Notes: generated by a model from the sequence alone, not told the origin. Positions 17,970-27,549 are shown, numbered from the stretch's first letter. The stretch: DNA of 64,000 nt from Bifidobacterium commune (GCF_900094885.1 NZ_FMBL01000003.1:120336-184335), one strand, 5' to 3'. Program-made: numbers and translations.

Positions 17970-19400
17970 TTACCACAGCCCGATAAGCTTCCACCATAGG
18001 GTGCCGATGCCGGCATAGACAGCGAGATTAACAAGGCTGACGACAAAACCGACCTGCCACCATTGCTTTTGGCTGATGTAGCCGGTCGAGTAGTAGATGG
18101 ACGCGGTGCCGGTGCCGTAATGGGTCATGCCGGGGGAGATGCAGGTCAGCAGGCCGAGCAGCATGGTTGCCACGATCGGCGGTACTCCGAGGGAGACCAG
18201 AATGAGCGCGAAGGGGATGAAGAACGCCTGCACGTGTACGAGCACGCTGGTGAGCAGGTAGTGCACATACAGATACAGCAGAATGATTGCGATGATGGCA
18301 AGCCAGGCTGGAATGCCTGAAATGGCGGAAGTGAGCACGCTCTTAATCCAACCGATTACACCGGTCTGATTCAGGTATTCCGTCACGCCGATCAGTGGTG
18401 CAAGCCAGAGCAGGATGTTCCATCCCTGTTTTTCGGCGAATACGTCGTCAAGACTGATGATGCGAAGGATGAGCAGGGCTGTCAGACCGACCATCGCAAT
18501 CAGTGTGTTATCAAGCTTGGTGATCGAGGAAGTGGCCCAGAGGGCGACAACCACAACGAACACGGCAATCATCAGGTATTCGTTCAAAGCCATTTTCGGC
18601 ATTTTCTTGAGTTCGTCTCGCGCGGCGGCACGCACAACAGATAGGTTGGCGCTTTGGCTTTGCGGGCGGTGTATGAAGAGGATGACGACGGGCATGATCA
18701 CCGCGGCGAGCAACGTTGGCATGCTTGCGTACTCGAACCACTGGAGCCACGAGATTGAGATGTGGAATGTGCTGTTGGCCATACTGGCAATCAACGGATT
18801 GGTTGCCATTGAAGTAAGGAAAAGGCCGCCGATAATCAGGTTCAGATGGAATGTGGTAAGGGTCAAATAGGAGCTGACGGAACGTTTGCTCGGGTCTTTC
18901 GGCTCGTTCAGCGCCTCGACCAGCGACTGGTTGATGGGGAAGAGAATACCGGCGCCGCGCGCGTTGGTGTTAGGGATGACCGGTGCCAGAATCAAGTCGC
19001 AGACGGCCATGACGTAGGCCAATGCGAGCGGGCTGCGGCCGAAGTGTGCAATGAGCCAGTAGGCCATGCGGGCGCCAAGGTTGGTCTTGCGGAAACCGAT
19101 GGCCATGAAGAAGGCGAACAGCACAAGCCAGACCGGAGCCGATCCGAAGAACGAGATCAGCGTGGCGGAGGGCATCGTGGCGGTCAGGCCAAGCAGCGAC
19201 ATCATCGCCAGCGAAAGAATCGAAAGCGGGGCGACGTTGAACACGCAGCCCGCGAGGAAGAACAGGACGATTGCAAAACTGTGCCAGCCGACGGTCTTCA
19301 CGCCTGCCGGAGCGGGTGTGAACCACATGAAGATGAGTCCTACGCAACACAGTAGGAACAGGACAAACGGAATTTTTTTCTTGGTAAGTACTGAAGACAT
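17970..19400 (-). CDS. DASS-family (SLC13) sodium/anion symporter
   Basis: 476 residues with about 12 hydrophobic segments. It shows the DASS signatures: an Asn-containing motif in the first half (PVIPNTNARGAGILFP, the SNT-like site) and a second in the C-terminal half (CISPGMTHYGTG). Members (CitT, TtdT, SdcS, plastid 2-oxoglutarate/malate translocators) carry di- or tricarboxylates with Na+ or by exchange. The substrate cannot be read from sequence. It sits beside menI-like, menB and menE genes, so an aromatic dicarboxylate such as o-succinylbenzoate is a testable guess. A 400-bp gap with a CRP-type palindrome lies upstream, indicating its own promoter. ATG 19400 is preceded by AAAGGA at a slightly long spacing. 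Confidence 0.88.
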   Translation of the reverse strand: MSSVLTKKKIPFVLFLLCCVGLIFMWFTPAPAGVKTVGWHSFAIVLFFLAGCVFNVAPLSILSLAMMSLLGLTATMPSATLISFFGSAPVWLVLFAFFMAIGFRKTNLGARMAYWLIAHFGRSPLALAYVMAVCDLILAPVIPNTNARGAGILFPINQSLVEALNEPKDPSKRSVSSYLTLTTFHLNLIIGGLFLTSMATNPLIASMANSTFHISISWLQWFEYASMPTLLAAVIMPVVILFIHRPQSQSANLSVVRAAARDELKKMPKMALNEYLMIAVFVVVVALWATSSITKLDNTLIAMVGLTALLILRIISLDDVFAEKQGWNILLWLAPLIGVTEYLNQTGVIGWIKSVLTSAISGIPAWLAIIAIILLYLYVHYLLTSVLVHVQAFFIPFALILVSLGVPPIVATMLLGLLTCISPGMTHYGTGTASIYYSTGYISQKQWWQVGFVVSLVNLAVYAGIGTLWWKLIGLW

Positions 19401-19801
19401 GACGGCGGTTCACGGTCCTTTCAAAGCATGGCGTAACGTACTGCTGTGGTTATTTGGAGTATAACGATGAAGTCGCGTTTCGTCGTCGCGTCCACCATGG
19501 GGCGATCGGGATCCACGTCCAATCTCAAAGTATATGCCACAAAATGTGGGTGAGAATAGATAACGAAGACGGTTATGTCTAAAGCAAATCACTCGATTTG
19601 CATATTGCTGTCCCTTGCCGTGACCATAAATGTGATGTTCCATTGTTGCGGTGCCCCGCACCAAGGAAACCAAGCCCGATGCTGAGTAACGATCATTCGT
19701 GTGAATTGCGTCACATAGCGTTTTGCTGCCCCGGCTTGATGGAAGTGCAGAAACGTCGGTATATATGTTGGCAGCATTTGACGGCAACTTATCGGGGTGG
19801 G
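19401..19801. other. 400-bp intergenic region upstream of the DASS symporter
   Basis: No gene is seen. It contains the CRP-type palindrome at 19700-19715, a small hairpin CCACA-AAA-TGTGG near 19540, and AT-rich -10-like sequences on the minus strand. Confidence 0.6.
19700..19715. promoter_or_regulatory. Perfect CRP/GlxR-type palindrome TGTGA-N6-TCACA
   Basis: TGTGAATTGCGTCACA matches the consensus of CRP-family regulators exactly in both half-sites. It lies about 300 bp upstream of the DASS symporter start and downstream of the thioesterase gene. Function is inferred from the match only. Confidence 0.5.
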
Positions 19802-20167
19802 CTACCGGCGCTCGCGCGCGGCCAGTGTAACGGTTGAAACGCTGGTGAGTTCGTTGCTCAGACGCACCTCGACCCGCCATGTCTGTAACGATTTACCGAC
19901 ATGTTCGGGGGTTGCGGTGGCAATTAAGGTTCCTGACGTAACCGGCCGGAAATGATGCGTGCTGATGCTTACACCGACGGCCACATGAGAAGCGTCGAGC
20001 CGCGACATGGCGCCCAAGCTGGCGGCCTCCTCGGCCAACGCCGCGTTGACGCCTCCGTGAAGAACGCCGAAAGGCTGCAACACGTTTTCGGTGACGGACA
20101 GGGATAGAACCACCTTCGTCTCGGAGACTTCCTGCCGTCTGATTCCAAGATAAGCTGCAAGCGACAT
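19802..20167 (-). CDS. Hotdog-fold acyl-CoA thioesterase, MenI/PaaI-like
   Basis: About 121 residues from ATG 20167 (an in-frame start at 20188 adds seven). The sequence has the hotdog thioesterase hallmark QPFGVLHGGVNAALAEEAAS with the catalytic Glu in the ALAE helix, then a beta strand GVSISTHHFRPVTSG and PEHVGKSLQTWRVEV. This is the pattern of the YdiI/MenI group that hydrolyses DHNA-CoA or other aromatic acyl-CoAs. It is transcribed divergently from menB, about 120 bp away. The context supports release of 1,4-dihydroxy-2-naphthoate from its CoA ester, although PaaI-group enzymes are promiscuous and the assignment is inference. Confidence 0.8.
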   Translation of the reverse strand: MSLAAYLGIRRQEVSETKVVLSLSVTENVLQPFGVLHGGVNAALAEEAASLGAMSRLDASHVAVGVSISTHHFRPVTSGTLIATATPEHVGKSLQTWRVEVRLSNELTSVSTVTLAARERR

Positions 20168-20288
20168 GACGCGGAACCTCACTCCCAAAAGTGTTCGCGC
20201 AGCCCCGGTGGGTCTTCGCGTTTCTATACAGCATAGCGTGCGGTGGATGATGTAGTGTTGAATTCATGCAAAAGCCAGGGGGAGGGCA

Positions 20289-21113
20289 ATGACCGACAAC
20301 CATGCTTTTCAGGTCGTCAAACAGTACGACGAAATACTGTTCGACAGGTCTGACCACATCGCCAAAATCACCATCAATCGTTCGGAAAAGCGTAACGCGT
20401 TCACTCCCAAAACGATCGAGGAGCTGATTGATGCTTTCACCATCTGCCGTGACGATGCGACCATAGGGGTGATTATCTTCACGGGCGCGGGCGATCTTGC
20501 CTTCTCGTCGGGAGGGGACCAAGGAGTGCGGGGCAACGGCGGGTATGTGGGCGGCGACCATGTGCCACGTCTCAATGTACTTGACCTGCAGCATCTCATC
20601 CGCATCATTCCGAAGCCAGTCATTGCGATGGTCAAGGGTTGGTCGGTTGGTGGCGGCAATGTGCTGCAGCTGGTTTGCGATCTCACCATCGCCGCCGACA
20701 ACGCCAAATTCGGACAGACCGGCCCGAAAGTCGGCAGCTTTGACGCCGGTTATGGCTCCGGTCTCCTGGCGGATGTCATCGGTCAGAAGCGGGCGAAGGA
20801 AGTCTGGTTCCTCGGTCATTTCTACAGCGCTGAGGAAGCGTTGCAAATGGGTTGGATCAACAAGGTCGTTCCGCTGGCGGATATCGAGGAGGAAACCCTC
20901 AAATGGTGCGACGAATTGCTGATGAAATCCCCGACGGCCCTACGCTTCATCAAGGCTTCGATGAACGCTGCCACCGACGGTCTTGCCGGTTTGCAGCAGC
21001 TGGGCGGCGACGCGACGATGCTCTTCTATACCAGCGAGGAAGCGAAGGAGGGGCGTGACGCTTTCAATCAAAAGCGTGAGCCTGATTTCGATCAATTCCC
21101 GAGATTCCCGTGA
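20289..21113 (+). CDS. menB: 1,4-dihydroxy-2-naphthoyl-CoA synthase
   Basis: 274 residues, crotonase fold, with strong MenB-specific signatures: [11 protein letters not shown], the oxyanion-hole strand [20 protein letters not shown], then [20 protein letters not shown] and a C-terminus ending [18 protein letters not shown]. It closes the second ring of naphthoate from o-succinylbenzoyl-CoA. The TGPKVGSFD form, rather than an acidic ADVGSFD form, is that of bicarbonate-dependent MenB enzymes such as E. coli. One Gly of the usual SFDGG is Ala here. ATG 20289 follows GGGGGAGGG. menE starts 101 nt after the stop in the same direction. Confidence 0.93.
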   Translation: MTDNHAFQVVKQYDEILFDRSDHIAKITINRSEKRNAFTPKTIEELIDAFTICRDDATIGVIIFTGAGDLAFSSGGDQGVRGNGGYVGGDHVPRLNVLDLQHLIRIIPKPVIAMVKGWSVGGGNVLQLVCDLTIAADNAKFGQTGPKVGSFDAGYGSGLLADVIGQKRAKEVWFLGHFYSAEEALQMGWINKVVPLADIEEETLKWCDELLMKSPTALRFIKASMNAATDGLAGLQQLGGDATMLFYTSEEAKEGRDAFNQKREPDFDQFPRFP

Positions 21114-21214
21114 TCGATCGATGACATGTTCCGTGTTTGCGAGTGAAACGTGGCTGACGAATAGGCAAGCCTGAAGGCAGGATGTGGTCGTGTGGCCAAT
21201 CGGAGGAATGCGGC

Positions 21215-22747
21215 GTGGATAACTGGGTGCTGAAGCGAGCGAAGCTTACGCCGGAGCGTACGGCGGTGTACGACGGCCGGACGCGTTATACGTTCGCTGA
21301 AGTTTTCGAGCGGACTCAGGAGCTTGGCTCCGCACTTGAACGGCTTGGGGTGTTCAGGACGCAGAACGTGGCGATGCTCGCGGACAATACCATTCGAGGA
21401 TATCTGTTGTCGGTCACGTTGCTGCTGTATGGCAAGACCGTGGTATGGCTCAATAAACGTCTGACGGACGGCGAGCTGCAAGGTCAGATGTGCGATGCGC
21501 GCGTCGAATGCTGTCTTAAGGACGACAGTCTCTCCGAGCGGCTGTCGGTTGCTTCGCAAGCTGACACCGAGGTTCGTGTCATTGGGTTTGATGAGATATT
21601 CGCTGAAGCGGGTATGGACGAATGTGGGCTGGCGGTGGTCGGCGATGGTTCGAGCGAGGGCGGTCCTGGTTCCGATAGCGAGGCAAAAGTCCGATGCGGT
21701 GTACCCGTTGCGACGATTCCGCGTGAGTTTGACGAAGAGCAAACGGTGAGTATCATGTTCACCTCAGGCTCTACCGGAGCTGCGAAGGGCGTGCGTCAGA
21801 CGATTCGTAATCATTTCGTCTCGGCAACCGGCGTTGCTCTGAATCTGGGTTCCGACCCGAGCGATGAATGGCTTTGCGCTGTTCCCATTTTCCATATCAG
21901 TGGTTATTCCATCATTCTTCGGGGCCTTATTTTCGGTGTTACCGTGCGCCTGATGGATCATTTTGATGCTTCCGAGATGGAACGCATCCTCACCGATGAG
22001 CCGGTGACATGGGTTTCCGTGGTGCCCACGATGCTCAAACAACTGGTTTCCGAGCATGAGCGTGGCGTCGCTTCGAATACGGGATACTCGTCGTCGTTCA
22101 AGGGTTTCATTCTAGGTGGCGAGAAGAGCGATGCTTCGCTGTTGCAGCGCTGTGCAAAGTTGGGTATGGTTGTGGTGCGCACCTACGGGATGACTGAAAC
22201 CTGTTCACAGATCGTCGGTACCGCTATCGCCGACGGTCCGCGCAAACCGTTCTGCAGCGGCAAACCCTACTTCACCACCTCGCTGAAATTCGACGAATCG
22301 ACCGGCGAGATACTGGTCAAAACCGGTGCGCTCACGCCGGGCTACGTCAACAGTTCCGGTGCATTTGAATCCAAGAAAACCGCCGACGGATGGTATCGCA
22401 CAGGAGATGTCGGCCATTTCGATGACGACGGATACCTCTATGTCGATGGCCGACTCGACAACATGCTGATTTCCGGCGGCGAGCACGTGTTCCCCGAAGA
22501 AATCGAGCGCGTATATGATGACTGCCCATATGTCGATGAGATCGCCGTGACGGCCGAATCTGACGAGACATGGGGCGAGGTGCCGGTGGCGTATGTGGTT
22601 GCCGGCGACGATGAGTCGCTAACGGATCGATTGCGCGAGTTCGGGCGTGCCCGGCTTCCGCACCACAAGGTGCCGCGCCGCTTCTATCGCGTCGAATCGT
22701 TGCCCCGCACAAGTACCGGCAAGATTCGCCGTTTTCTGCTTGGTTGA
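21215..22747 (+). CDS. menE: o-Succinylbenzoate-CoA ligase
   Basis: 510 residues from GTG 21215, chosen because GGAGG at 21202 is well spaced for it and the upstream frame (from 21182) is not conserved-looking. It is an ANL-family adenylate-forming enzyme: P-loop IMFTSGSTGAAKGV, RTYGMTETCSQIVG, TGDVGHFDDDGYLYVDGR and the C-terminal catalytic lysine in PRTSTGKIRRF. The early WVLKRAKLTPERTAV segment and the adjacency to menB indicate MenE, which activates o-succinylbenzoate with ATP and CoA. A different aryl or fatty acid substrate cannot be excluded from motifs alone, so the call leans on the neighbour. The body of about 100 residues before the P-loop contains a Ser/Gly-rich insertion. Confidence 0.85.
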   Translation: MDNWVLKRAKLTPERTAVYDGRTRYTFAEVFERTQELGSALERLGVFRTQNVAMLADNTIRGYLLSVTLLLYGKTVVWLNKRLTDGELQGQMCDARVECCLKDDSLSERLSVASQADTEVRVIGFDEIFAEAGMDECGLAVVGDGSSEGGPGSDSEAKVRCGVPVATIPREFDEEQTVSIMFTSGSTGAAKGVRQTIRNHFVSATGVALNLGSDPSDEWLCAVPIFHISGYSIILRGLIFGVTVRLMDHFDASEMERILTDEPVTWVSVVPTMLKQLVSEHERGVASNTGYSSSFKGFILGGEKSDASLLQRCAKLGMVVVRTYGMTETCSQIVGTAIADGPRKPFCSGKPYFTTSLKFDESTGEILVKTGALTPGYVNSSGAFESKKTADGWYRTGDVGHFDDDGYLYVDGRLDNMLISGGEHVFPEEIERVYDDCPYVDEIAVTAESDETWGEVPVAYVVAGDDESLTDRLREFGRARLPHHKVPRRFYRVESLPRTSTGKIRRFLLG

Positions 22748-22920
22748 TAAGGAGTCCATACAGATCTTGCCCTTGCTGTTGTGTCCTATCGAAGAAAGTG
22801 TTGATGCAGGCGGCAAACAAAGATCGACAGCGGACTATCTTCACAATGTTCCGACGGTGATTCGTCTCAAATGTGTGTTCGATTATTGGACGGGGTCGTG
22901 GGCTGCACGTTGGACGCCGC

Positions 22921-22926
22921 TAGAAT
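22921..22926 (+). promoter_or_regulatory. -10 hexamer TAGAAT upstream of ilvC
   Basis: TAGAAT lies 112 nt before ilvC, with GTGGGC at the -35 distance (17 nt), a weak match. The long leader between it and the ilvC ATG shows no riboswitch or attenuator I recognise. Confidence 0.35.
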
Positions 22927-23037
22927 GAATCTTCAACGGGACAAAATCCCTTTCGATCATGAGCCGATTTTCTACGCCGGGGGCGCCGATAGTCCAGCCG
23001 GCACTATCTATAACAAATGATGCAAGGAGTGCATATT

Positions 23038-24093
23038 ATGGCAGCACAAATCTGGTACGAAGACGACGCTGATCTTTCCGTTCTCGACGGCAAGAAGGTA
23101 GCAATTGTTGGTTATGGCTCTCAGGGTCATGCACATGCTCTGAACCTGCGCGATTCCGGCGTGGATGTCGTCATCGGCCTGCGGCCTACCTCCAAGTCCG
23201 TCGAATACGCGAAGGAGCAGGGACTTGAGGTCAAGTCCGTCGCTGATGCGGTGAAGGACGCGGACATCATTATGTTCCTGGCTCCTGATCAGTATCAAAG
23301 CGAAATCTACAGCAAAGACGTCGAACCCAACATGAAGCCAGACGCGGCCCTTGCGTTTGCTCACGGTTTCAACATTCGCTACGGCTACATCAAGCCTGGC
23401 CCGGGCCACATGACCTTCATGGTCGCGCCGAAGGGTCCGGGGCACATGGTTCGCCGCGAGTACATGGCCGGCCGCGGCGTTCCTGCCGTCGTCGCCTGCG
23501 AGAACGACGAGAAGGGCAACGGCTGGGAGATCACCCTGGCGTACGCGAAGGCTTTGGGCGCTTTGCGTGCCGGTGCCATCAAGACCACCTTTAAGGAAGA
23601 GACCGAGACCGACCTCTTCGGTGAGCAGGACGTGCTCATGGGTGGTGTCAACCACCTGGTCGAGACTGGTTTTGAGGTCCTTGTAGATGCTGGTTACCAG
23701 CCGGAAATCGCCTATTTCGAGGTTTGTCACGAACTGAAGATGATCGTCGACCTGATGAACGAAGGCGGTCTGAACAAGGATCGTTGGTCCTGCTCCGACA
23801 CCGCTCAGTACGGCGATTTCACTTCCACCGTCATCGATGAAAACACCCGTAAGAACATGGAATACCAGCTCAAGCGCATTCAGGACGGCTCGTTCGCCAA
23901 GGAGTTCATGGACGATCAGGCCAAGGGCGGACCGCACTTCAAGGAACTTCAGAAGAAGTACAGCCACGAGCGCATCGAAACCGTTGGTCCGAAGCTGCGT
24001 GCGATGTTCTCATGGCTTAAGGATGAATCGGCCGACGCTGATGAGAAGGATTCCTTCAATGGTGACATTGCCCGCACCCAGGTCCAGGAGTAG
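23038..24093 (+). CDS. ilvC: Ketol-acid reductoisomerase (class I)
   Basis: 351 residues from ATG 23038, 9 nt after AAGGAG. The N-terminal Rossmann motif [17 protein letters not shown] binds NADPH, with the specificity loop GLRPTSKS. The C-terminal knotted domain has the Mg2+ and substrate acids ([15 protein letters not shown] and [17 protein letters not shown]). It converts acetolactate and acetohydroxybutyrate to dihydroxyacids in valine, leucine and isoleucine synthesis. It is alone here, without ilvB or ilvN. A hairpin follows about 70 nt downstream. Confidence 0.97.
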   Translation: MAAQIWYEDDADLSVLDGKKVAIVGYGSQGHAHALNLRDSGVDVVIGLRPTSKSVEYAKEQGLEVKSVADAVKDADIIMFLAPDQYQSEIYSKDVEPNMKPDAALAFAHGFNIRYGYIKPGPGHMTFMVAPKGPGHMVRREYMAGRGVPAVVACENDEKGNGWEITLAYAKALGALRAGAIKTTFKEETETDLFGEQDVLMGGVNHLVETGFEVLVDAGYQPEIAYFEVCHELKMIVDLMNEGGLNKDRWSCSDTAQYGDFTSTVIDENTRKNMEYQLKRIQDGSFAKEFMDDQAKGGPHFKELQKKYSHERIETVGPKLRAMFSWLKDESADADEKDSFNGDIARTQVQE

Positions 24094-24163
24094 TCGTCCG
24101 GCCCGACGCTTCTTTCGATTTACCTAGCAACGATTTGCATTGCTTTGTGAATAGAAAGTTATA

Positions 24164-24199
24164 GGGGTTGTTGTCGAGTTTAGGCTCGTTGACAACCCC
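24164..24199 (+). terminator. Hairpin downstream of ilvC
   Basis: GGGGTTGT and CGAG pair with CTCG and ACAACCCC with small internal loops around TTTAGG. There is no long T-run, so termination is likely but not certain. Confidence 0.6.
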
Positions 24200-24330
24200 T
24201 GTTGCATACGTGTGGAAAACGTTGTGCCCTATAAAAGCATCCCTAGGCATTCGTGAAACGTTTGGTTTTGACAGGTCGTAATGCGCCGAAGCGATACCTG
24301 AGTAATGAATTGGTGTCTTTTTCTATTATG

Positions 24331-24359
24331 TTGAGAGTTATTCTTAACGAGGGTATAAT
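24331..24359 (+). promoter_or_regulatory. Strong promoter TTGAGA-N17-TATAAT with extended -10
   Basis: TTGAGA (24331-24336) and TATAAT (24354-24359) are separated by 17 nt with GGG before the -10. Transcription would start near 24366 and give a leader of about 93 nt before ATG 24459. That leader contains the bipartite motif TTCGGGTTTGCC-N7-GAAAGTA (24387-24412) and a C8 run (24425-24432). Confidence 0.8.
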
Positions 24360-24458
24360 TGTATTACACTAGTTTAATTCGTTTGCTTCGGGTTTGCCTG
24401 TTGCTGAAAGTAGTAGCGGGACAGCCCCCCCCGGTGCTTAAAAGGATTGTGGGAGAGA

Positions 24459-25478
24459 ATGACAGCGCAAGAAGAGAACAACCAGGATGGTGGGGGCATG
24501 GTGCCTCAGCCTGAAATGCAGAACGATGTCCAGCCGGGGGCGCAGCCGACCAACGGTTCGGAGCCGCAGCAGACCCCGATGGATCAGATGCCTCAGCGGC
24601 CGGCTGCTCCTGAATCTCAACCGCCGATGAGTGAGATGCCGCAGCAGGTTCCCATGGGTGATGAGCAGCCGCAGGCTCCAATGAACGGTATGCCGCAGGC
24701 CCCGATGGGCGCCATGCCTCAGCAGCCAATGGTTATGACCCCAACCCGTTCTGGCATGGCTATTGCCGCGCTGGTTTTGGGTATTGTCGCCATTGTTATG
24801 TTCTGGATTCCCTTCATTGGCGTCATCTGCGGTATTGCCGCCATAGTTACCGGTGTCATGTCGATGCGCAAGATTAATGCCGGCAATCTTTCCGGCAAAA
24901 ATATGGCTATCACCGGTCTTGTTACCGGTATTGTTGGTCTGGTTATTTCCGCCATCGTGCTCGTTGGTGCATTCAGCATGGGCAAGTCCATCCTTGATGA
25001 AGCAAATCAAATGGATTCTTCTACCAGTTCCGACACCACTCACGAGAAGGCCAGGAGTGACAAGGGGTCTACTGACCAGAAGCTGAAGGACAAGGAGATG
25101 AAGGGCAGCGGAAGCCTCAAGGGTGGTGACGTCAAGATTGCCTCTGCTCAAAGGGGTCCGGATGACTTCGAGGGTCATAACACGATTATCGTTACTTACG
25201 AGTACACGAACACTGACAAGGAAAACCACTCCTTCAGGGATGGTCTCCGGGATAAGGTATTCCAGAAGGGCGCGAGTCTGAAGAGGGCCTATTACCTTGA
25301 TGATGTTCAGGGCTACAATGACGATTCCGATCATACTGAGCTGCAGCCCAATGGCAACTTGACCGTTACTGTTGCTTACGAACTTAACGATGAGACCTCA
25401 CCTGTGGATGTGGAAGTCTCCTCCGGTGTTGATTACATGGGCAAAGCCAAGATCACGAAAACATTTAATCTGCAATAA
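24459..25478 (+). CDS. Proline/methionine-rich membrane protein with DUF4190-like and DUF5067-like domains
   Basis: 339 residues from ATG 24459, preceded by GGGAGAG. Residues 1-95 are low-complexity Pro, Met and Gln (QPEMQ, MPQAPMG type repeats). Residues 100-180 hold two or three membrane helices with a GIAAIVTGVMSMRKINAGN segment, the DUF4190 pattern. After a charged linker, residues 220-339 form a beta-rich extracytoplasmic domain (DVKIASAQRG, IIVTYEYTN, YELNDETSPVDVEVS) resembling DUF5067/DUF4352-type domains. Function is unknown. In other Gram-positives such domains sit on cell-surface proteins. It has its own strong promoter and a perfect bidirectional terminator. Confidence 0.82.
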   Translation: MTAQEENNQDGGGMVPQPEMQNDVQPGAQPTNGSEPQQTPMDQMPQRPAAPESQPPMSEMPQQVPMGDEQPQAPMNGMPQAPMGAMPQQPMVMTPTRSGMAIAALVLGIVAIVMFWIPFIGVICGIAAIVTGVMSMRKINAGNLSGKNMAITGLVTGIVGLVISAIVLVGAFSMGKSILDEANQMDSSTSSDTTHEKARSDKGSTDQKLKDKEMKGSGSLKGGDVKIASAQRGPDDFEGHNTIIVTYEYTNTDKENHSFRDGLRDKVFQKGASLKRAYYLDDVQGYNDDSDHTELQPNGNLTVTVAYELNDETSPVDVEVSSGVDYMGKAKITKTFNLQ

Positions 25479-25583
25479 TTGTTTGAAACATTGCACGGTT
25501 TGAGAGGTATGCCTAGCGGTTAGTGTAGGGCGCTTCTTTTGAAACAGTCGGCATCGGATTGGCGTTCCCGTCAATCAGGCCGT

Positions 25584-25633
25584 GAAAAGCATTTGTCTCC
25601 CAGAACAGAAATTCTGGGAGACAAATGCTTTTC
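25584..25633. terminator. Perfect 22-bp bidirectional terminator
   Basis: GAAAAGCATTTGTCTCCCAG plus AA is matched exactly by its reverse complement after a 6-nt loop (CAGAAA). It separates the plus-strand membrane protein gene from the convergent lysP and has A/T-rich ends on both sides. Confidence 0.88.
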
Positions 25634-25729
25634 TTCTTCGTCCTGTGGAACAGCGGGCGTGGTCAAGAACTAGACTCAGCTATAACCACTGTCCGGGAAT
25701 CGTTACGTATTGTCTCGAATGCCGTTGCG

Positions 25730-27256
25730 CTACTGCTGCTCAGGTGCTGTGGGGCAGACGGATGAGATGTCCATGTCTTTGAGCTTGACGATGTGAGTGT
25801 GGTGGGTGAACTTGTAGCCGAAATAAAGGATGGCGACAAGGATGACGCTGAAGTAGGTCATCAGCATCTCGCCCCAGTTGCCAGAAGCAAGAGCCGGAAT
25901 GTTCTGGCCGCAGATCACGACCAGGCAGATCGCGATGGCCATCAGCGGCCCGAAGGGAAAGAGTTTGGCATGGTACTTTAGCTCGGAAATTTTGTGGCCC
26001 TGCGCTTTGAACGCGCGGCGGAAACGGAAGTGGCTCAGCGCAATGCCGATCCAGGAGATGAAGCCGGTTAGCCCGGTGGCCGTAATCAGCCACATGTAGA
26101 ATTTCGGGCCAAAGATACTCGATGAGAAGGCAAGTGCCTCGATGCACAGCGTGGTGATGAGTGCCGCAAGCGGTACGCCGCGTTTGGTTGTGGTGCCAAG
26201 GAACTTAGGTGCGTAGCCGTCCTTTGCCATGCCGTAAAGCATGCGGCTGGAAGCGTAAGCTCCGGTGTTCACGGCGGAAAGAATCGAAGTGAGTACCACC
26301 GCGTTCATCACGCTTGCAGCAGCTGCCAAACCGGCCTTCTGGAAGACAATGGTGAACGGCGACATCGTCACGTTGGCGTCGGAAGCACCCAGCAGATTCG
26401 GGTTGGTGTAGGGGATGATTGCTGCGATGACGAAAATCGATAGCAAATAGAACAGCACGATGCGCCAGAAAACGCTGTTGATGGCTTTGGGCACCGCTTG
26501 GCTGGGGTCCTCGGACTCACCGGCCGTGACGCCTACGACCTCTGTGCCTTGGAACGAGTAGCCGGCAATGAGGAAGACTGCCATGATTGCAGGCAAGCCA
26601 CCGACGAACGGCCCGTCTTTGTAAGTGAAGTTCTTAAAGCCGATGGCTGGCTGGAACATGATGCCGCAGATCATCATCAGGCCGATGACAATGAAGATGA
26701 CGATGGTGACTACTTTGATCAGTGCCAACCAGAATTCCGTCTCGCCGAATGCGGAGACCACGAAGGCGTTGAGGCAGAAAATGATGATGAGCATTGTCAG
26801 GCTCCACACCCAACCGGGTGAATCCGGAAACCAAAACTGCATCAGCAGCGCGGCCGTCGAGATGTCGGTAGCCCCTGCGATGGCCCAGTTGAGCCAGTAG
26901 TCCCAGCCCATCGCAAAGCCCAGCGCGGGATCGACGTATTTGGAGCTGTAGACTGCGAATGAGCCGGAAACGGGCATGTTTGTGGCCAGCTCGCCCAGGC
27001 TGGTCATCAGGAAGTAAATCATTATGCCCATTGCCGCGTAGGCCACGAGTCCGCCGCCGGGGCCGGCTTGCGCGATCGTGCCACCGGAGGTCATGAACAG
27101 TCCGGTGCCGATGCAGCCGCCGAGTGCGATCATTGAGATGTGGCGGGTCTTGAGCTTGCGGACGACGCCGTTGCCTCCGCGGTTCCGTGGTGTCTTGCCG
27201 GTGTTGTCACTGCCGACGCTGTTGTTGCCTGTTATTGTCCCCGACCGGCTAGTCAT
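25730..27256 (-). CDS. lysP: Lysine-specific permease-like APC transporter
   Basis: 508 residues from ATG 27256, chosen for the AGAGGAG site just before it. Twelve membrane helices of the amino acid-polyamine-organocation superfamily. The sequence follows E. coli LysP closely by eye: GTGLFMTSGGTIAQAGPGGG, YFLMTSLGELATNMPVSGSF, FSFQGTE-like SFQGTEVVGVTAGESEDPSQ, and VSPFTxVFQxAGL-like MSPFTIVFQKAGL. That supports lysine/H+ import, although related arginine or histidine permeases are not fully excluded. It is divergent from the CycA-like permease. No lysine riboswitch is seen in the short leader. Confidence 0.85.
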   Translation of the reverse strand: MTSRSGTITGNNSVGSDNTGKTPRNRGGNGVVRKLKTRHISMIALGGCIGTGLFMTSGGTIAQAGPGGGLVAYAAMGIMIYFLMTSLGELATNMPVSGSFAVYSSKYVDPALGFAMGWDYWLNWAIAGATDISTAALLMQFWFPDSPGWVWSLTMLIIIFCLNAFVVSAFGETEFWLALIKVVTIVIFIVIGLMMICGIMFQPAIGFKNFTYKDGPFVGGLPAIMAVFLIAGYSFQGTEVVGVTAGESEDPSQAVPKAINSVFWRIVLFYLLSIFVIAAIIPYTNPNLLGASDANVTMSPFTIVFQKAGLAAAASVMNAVVLTSILSAVNTGAYASSRMLYGMAKDGYAPKFLGTTTKRGVPLAALITTLCIEALAFSSSIFGPKFYMWLITATGLTGFISWIGIALSHFRFRRAFKAQGHKISELKYHAKLFPFGPLMAIAICLVVICGQNIPALASGNWGEMLMTYFSVILVAILYFGYKFTHHTHIVKLKDMDISSVCPTAPEQQ

Positions 27257-27549
27257 GTGGCGCTCCTCTTTCACGGGATTCCCTGCTCGTGTGTATATCT
27301 GATGTATACGCATATGCCTTGGGGTCGGGAGCTGTTGGCGTTGGATGCTCGACTCTCATCTCCCCGTAGCTGGTTTGAAGCATAGGCTGTCCTCTCGATG
27401 TTTGCGGTCATCTGTGTTTCGGACGTTGCCCATGGGTTGTTTTGTGGGTGAGTATCGTAGAAAAATCGAGTGCGTAATGCGGATGTCACCTACTGCGGCG
27501 TAGTCTGTGCACTATTGCGTAAGCGAGAATCCATTTACGAGGGGGACAA

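Noticed and set aside
27257..27549. Lysine riboswitch upstream of lysP
   Set aside because: The leader from the likely promoter to the lysP start is only some tens of bases and shows none of the L-box core.
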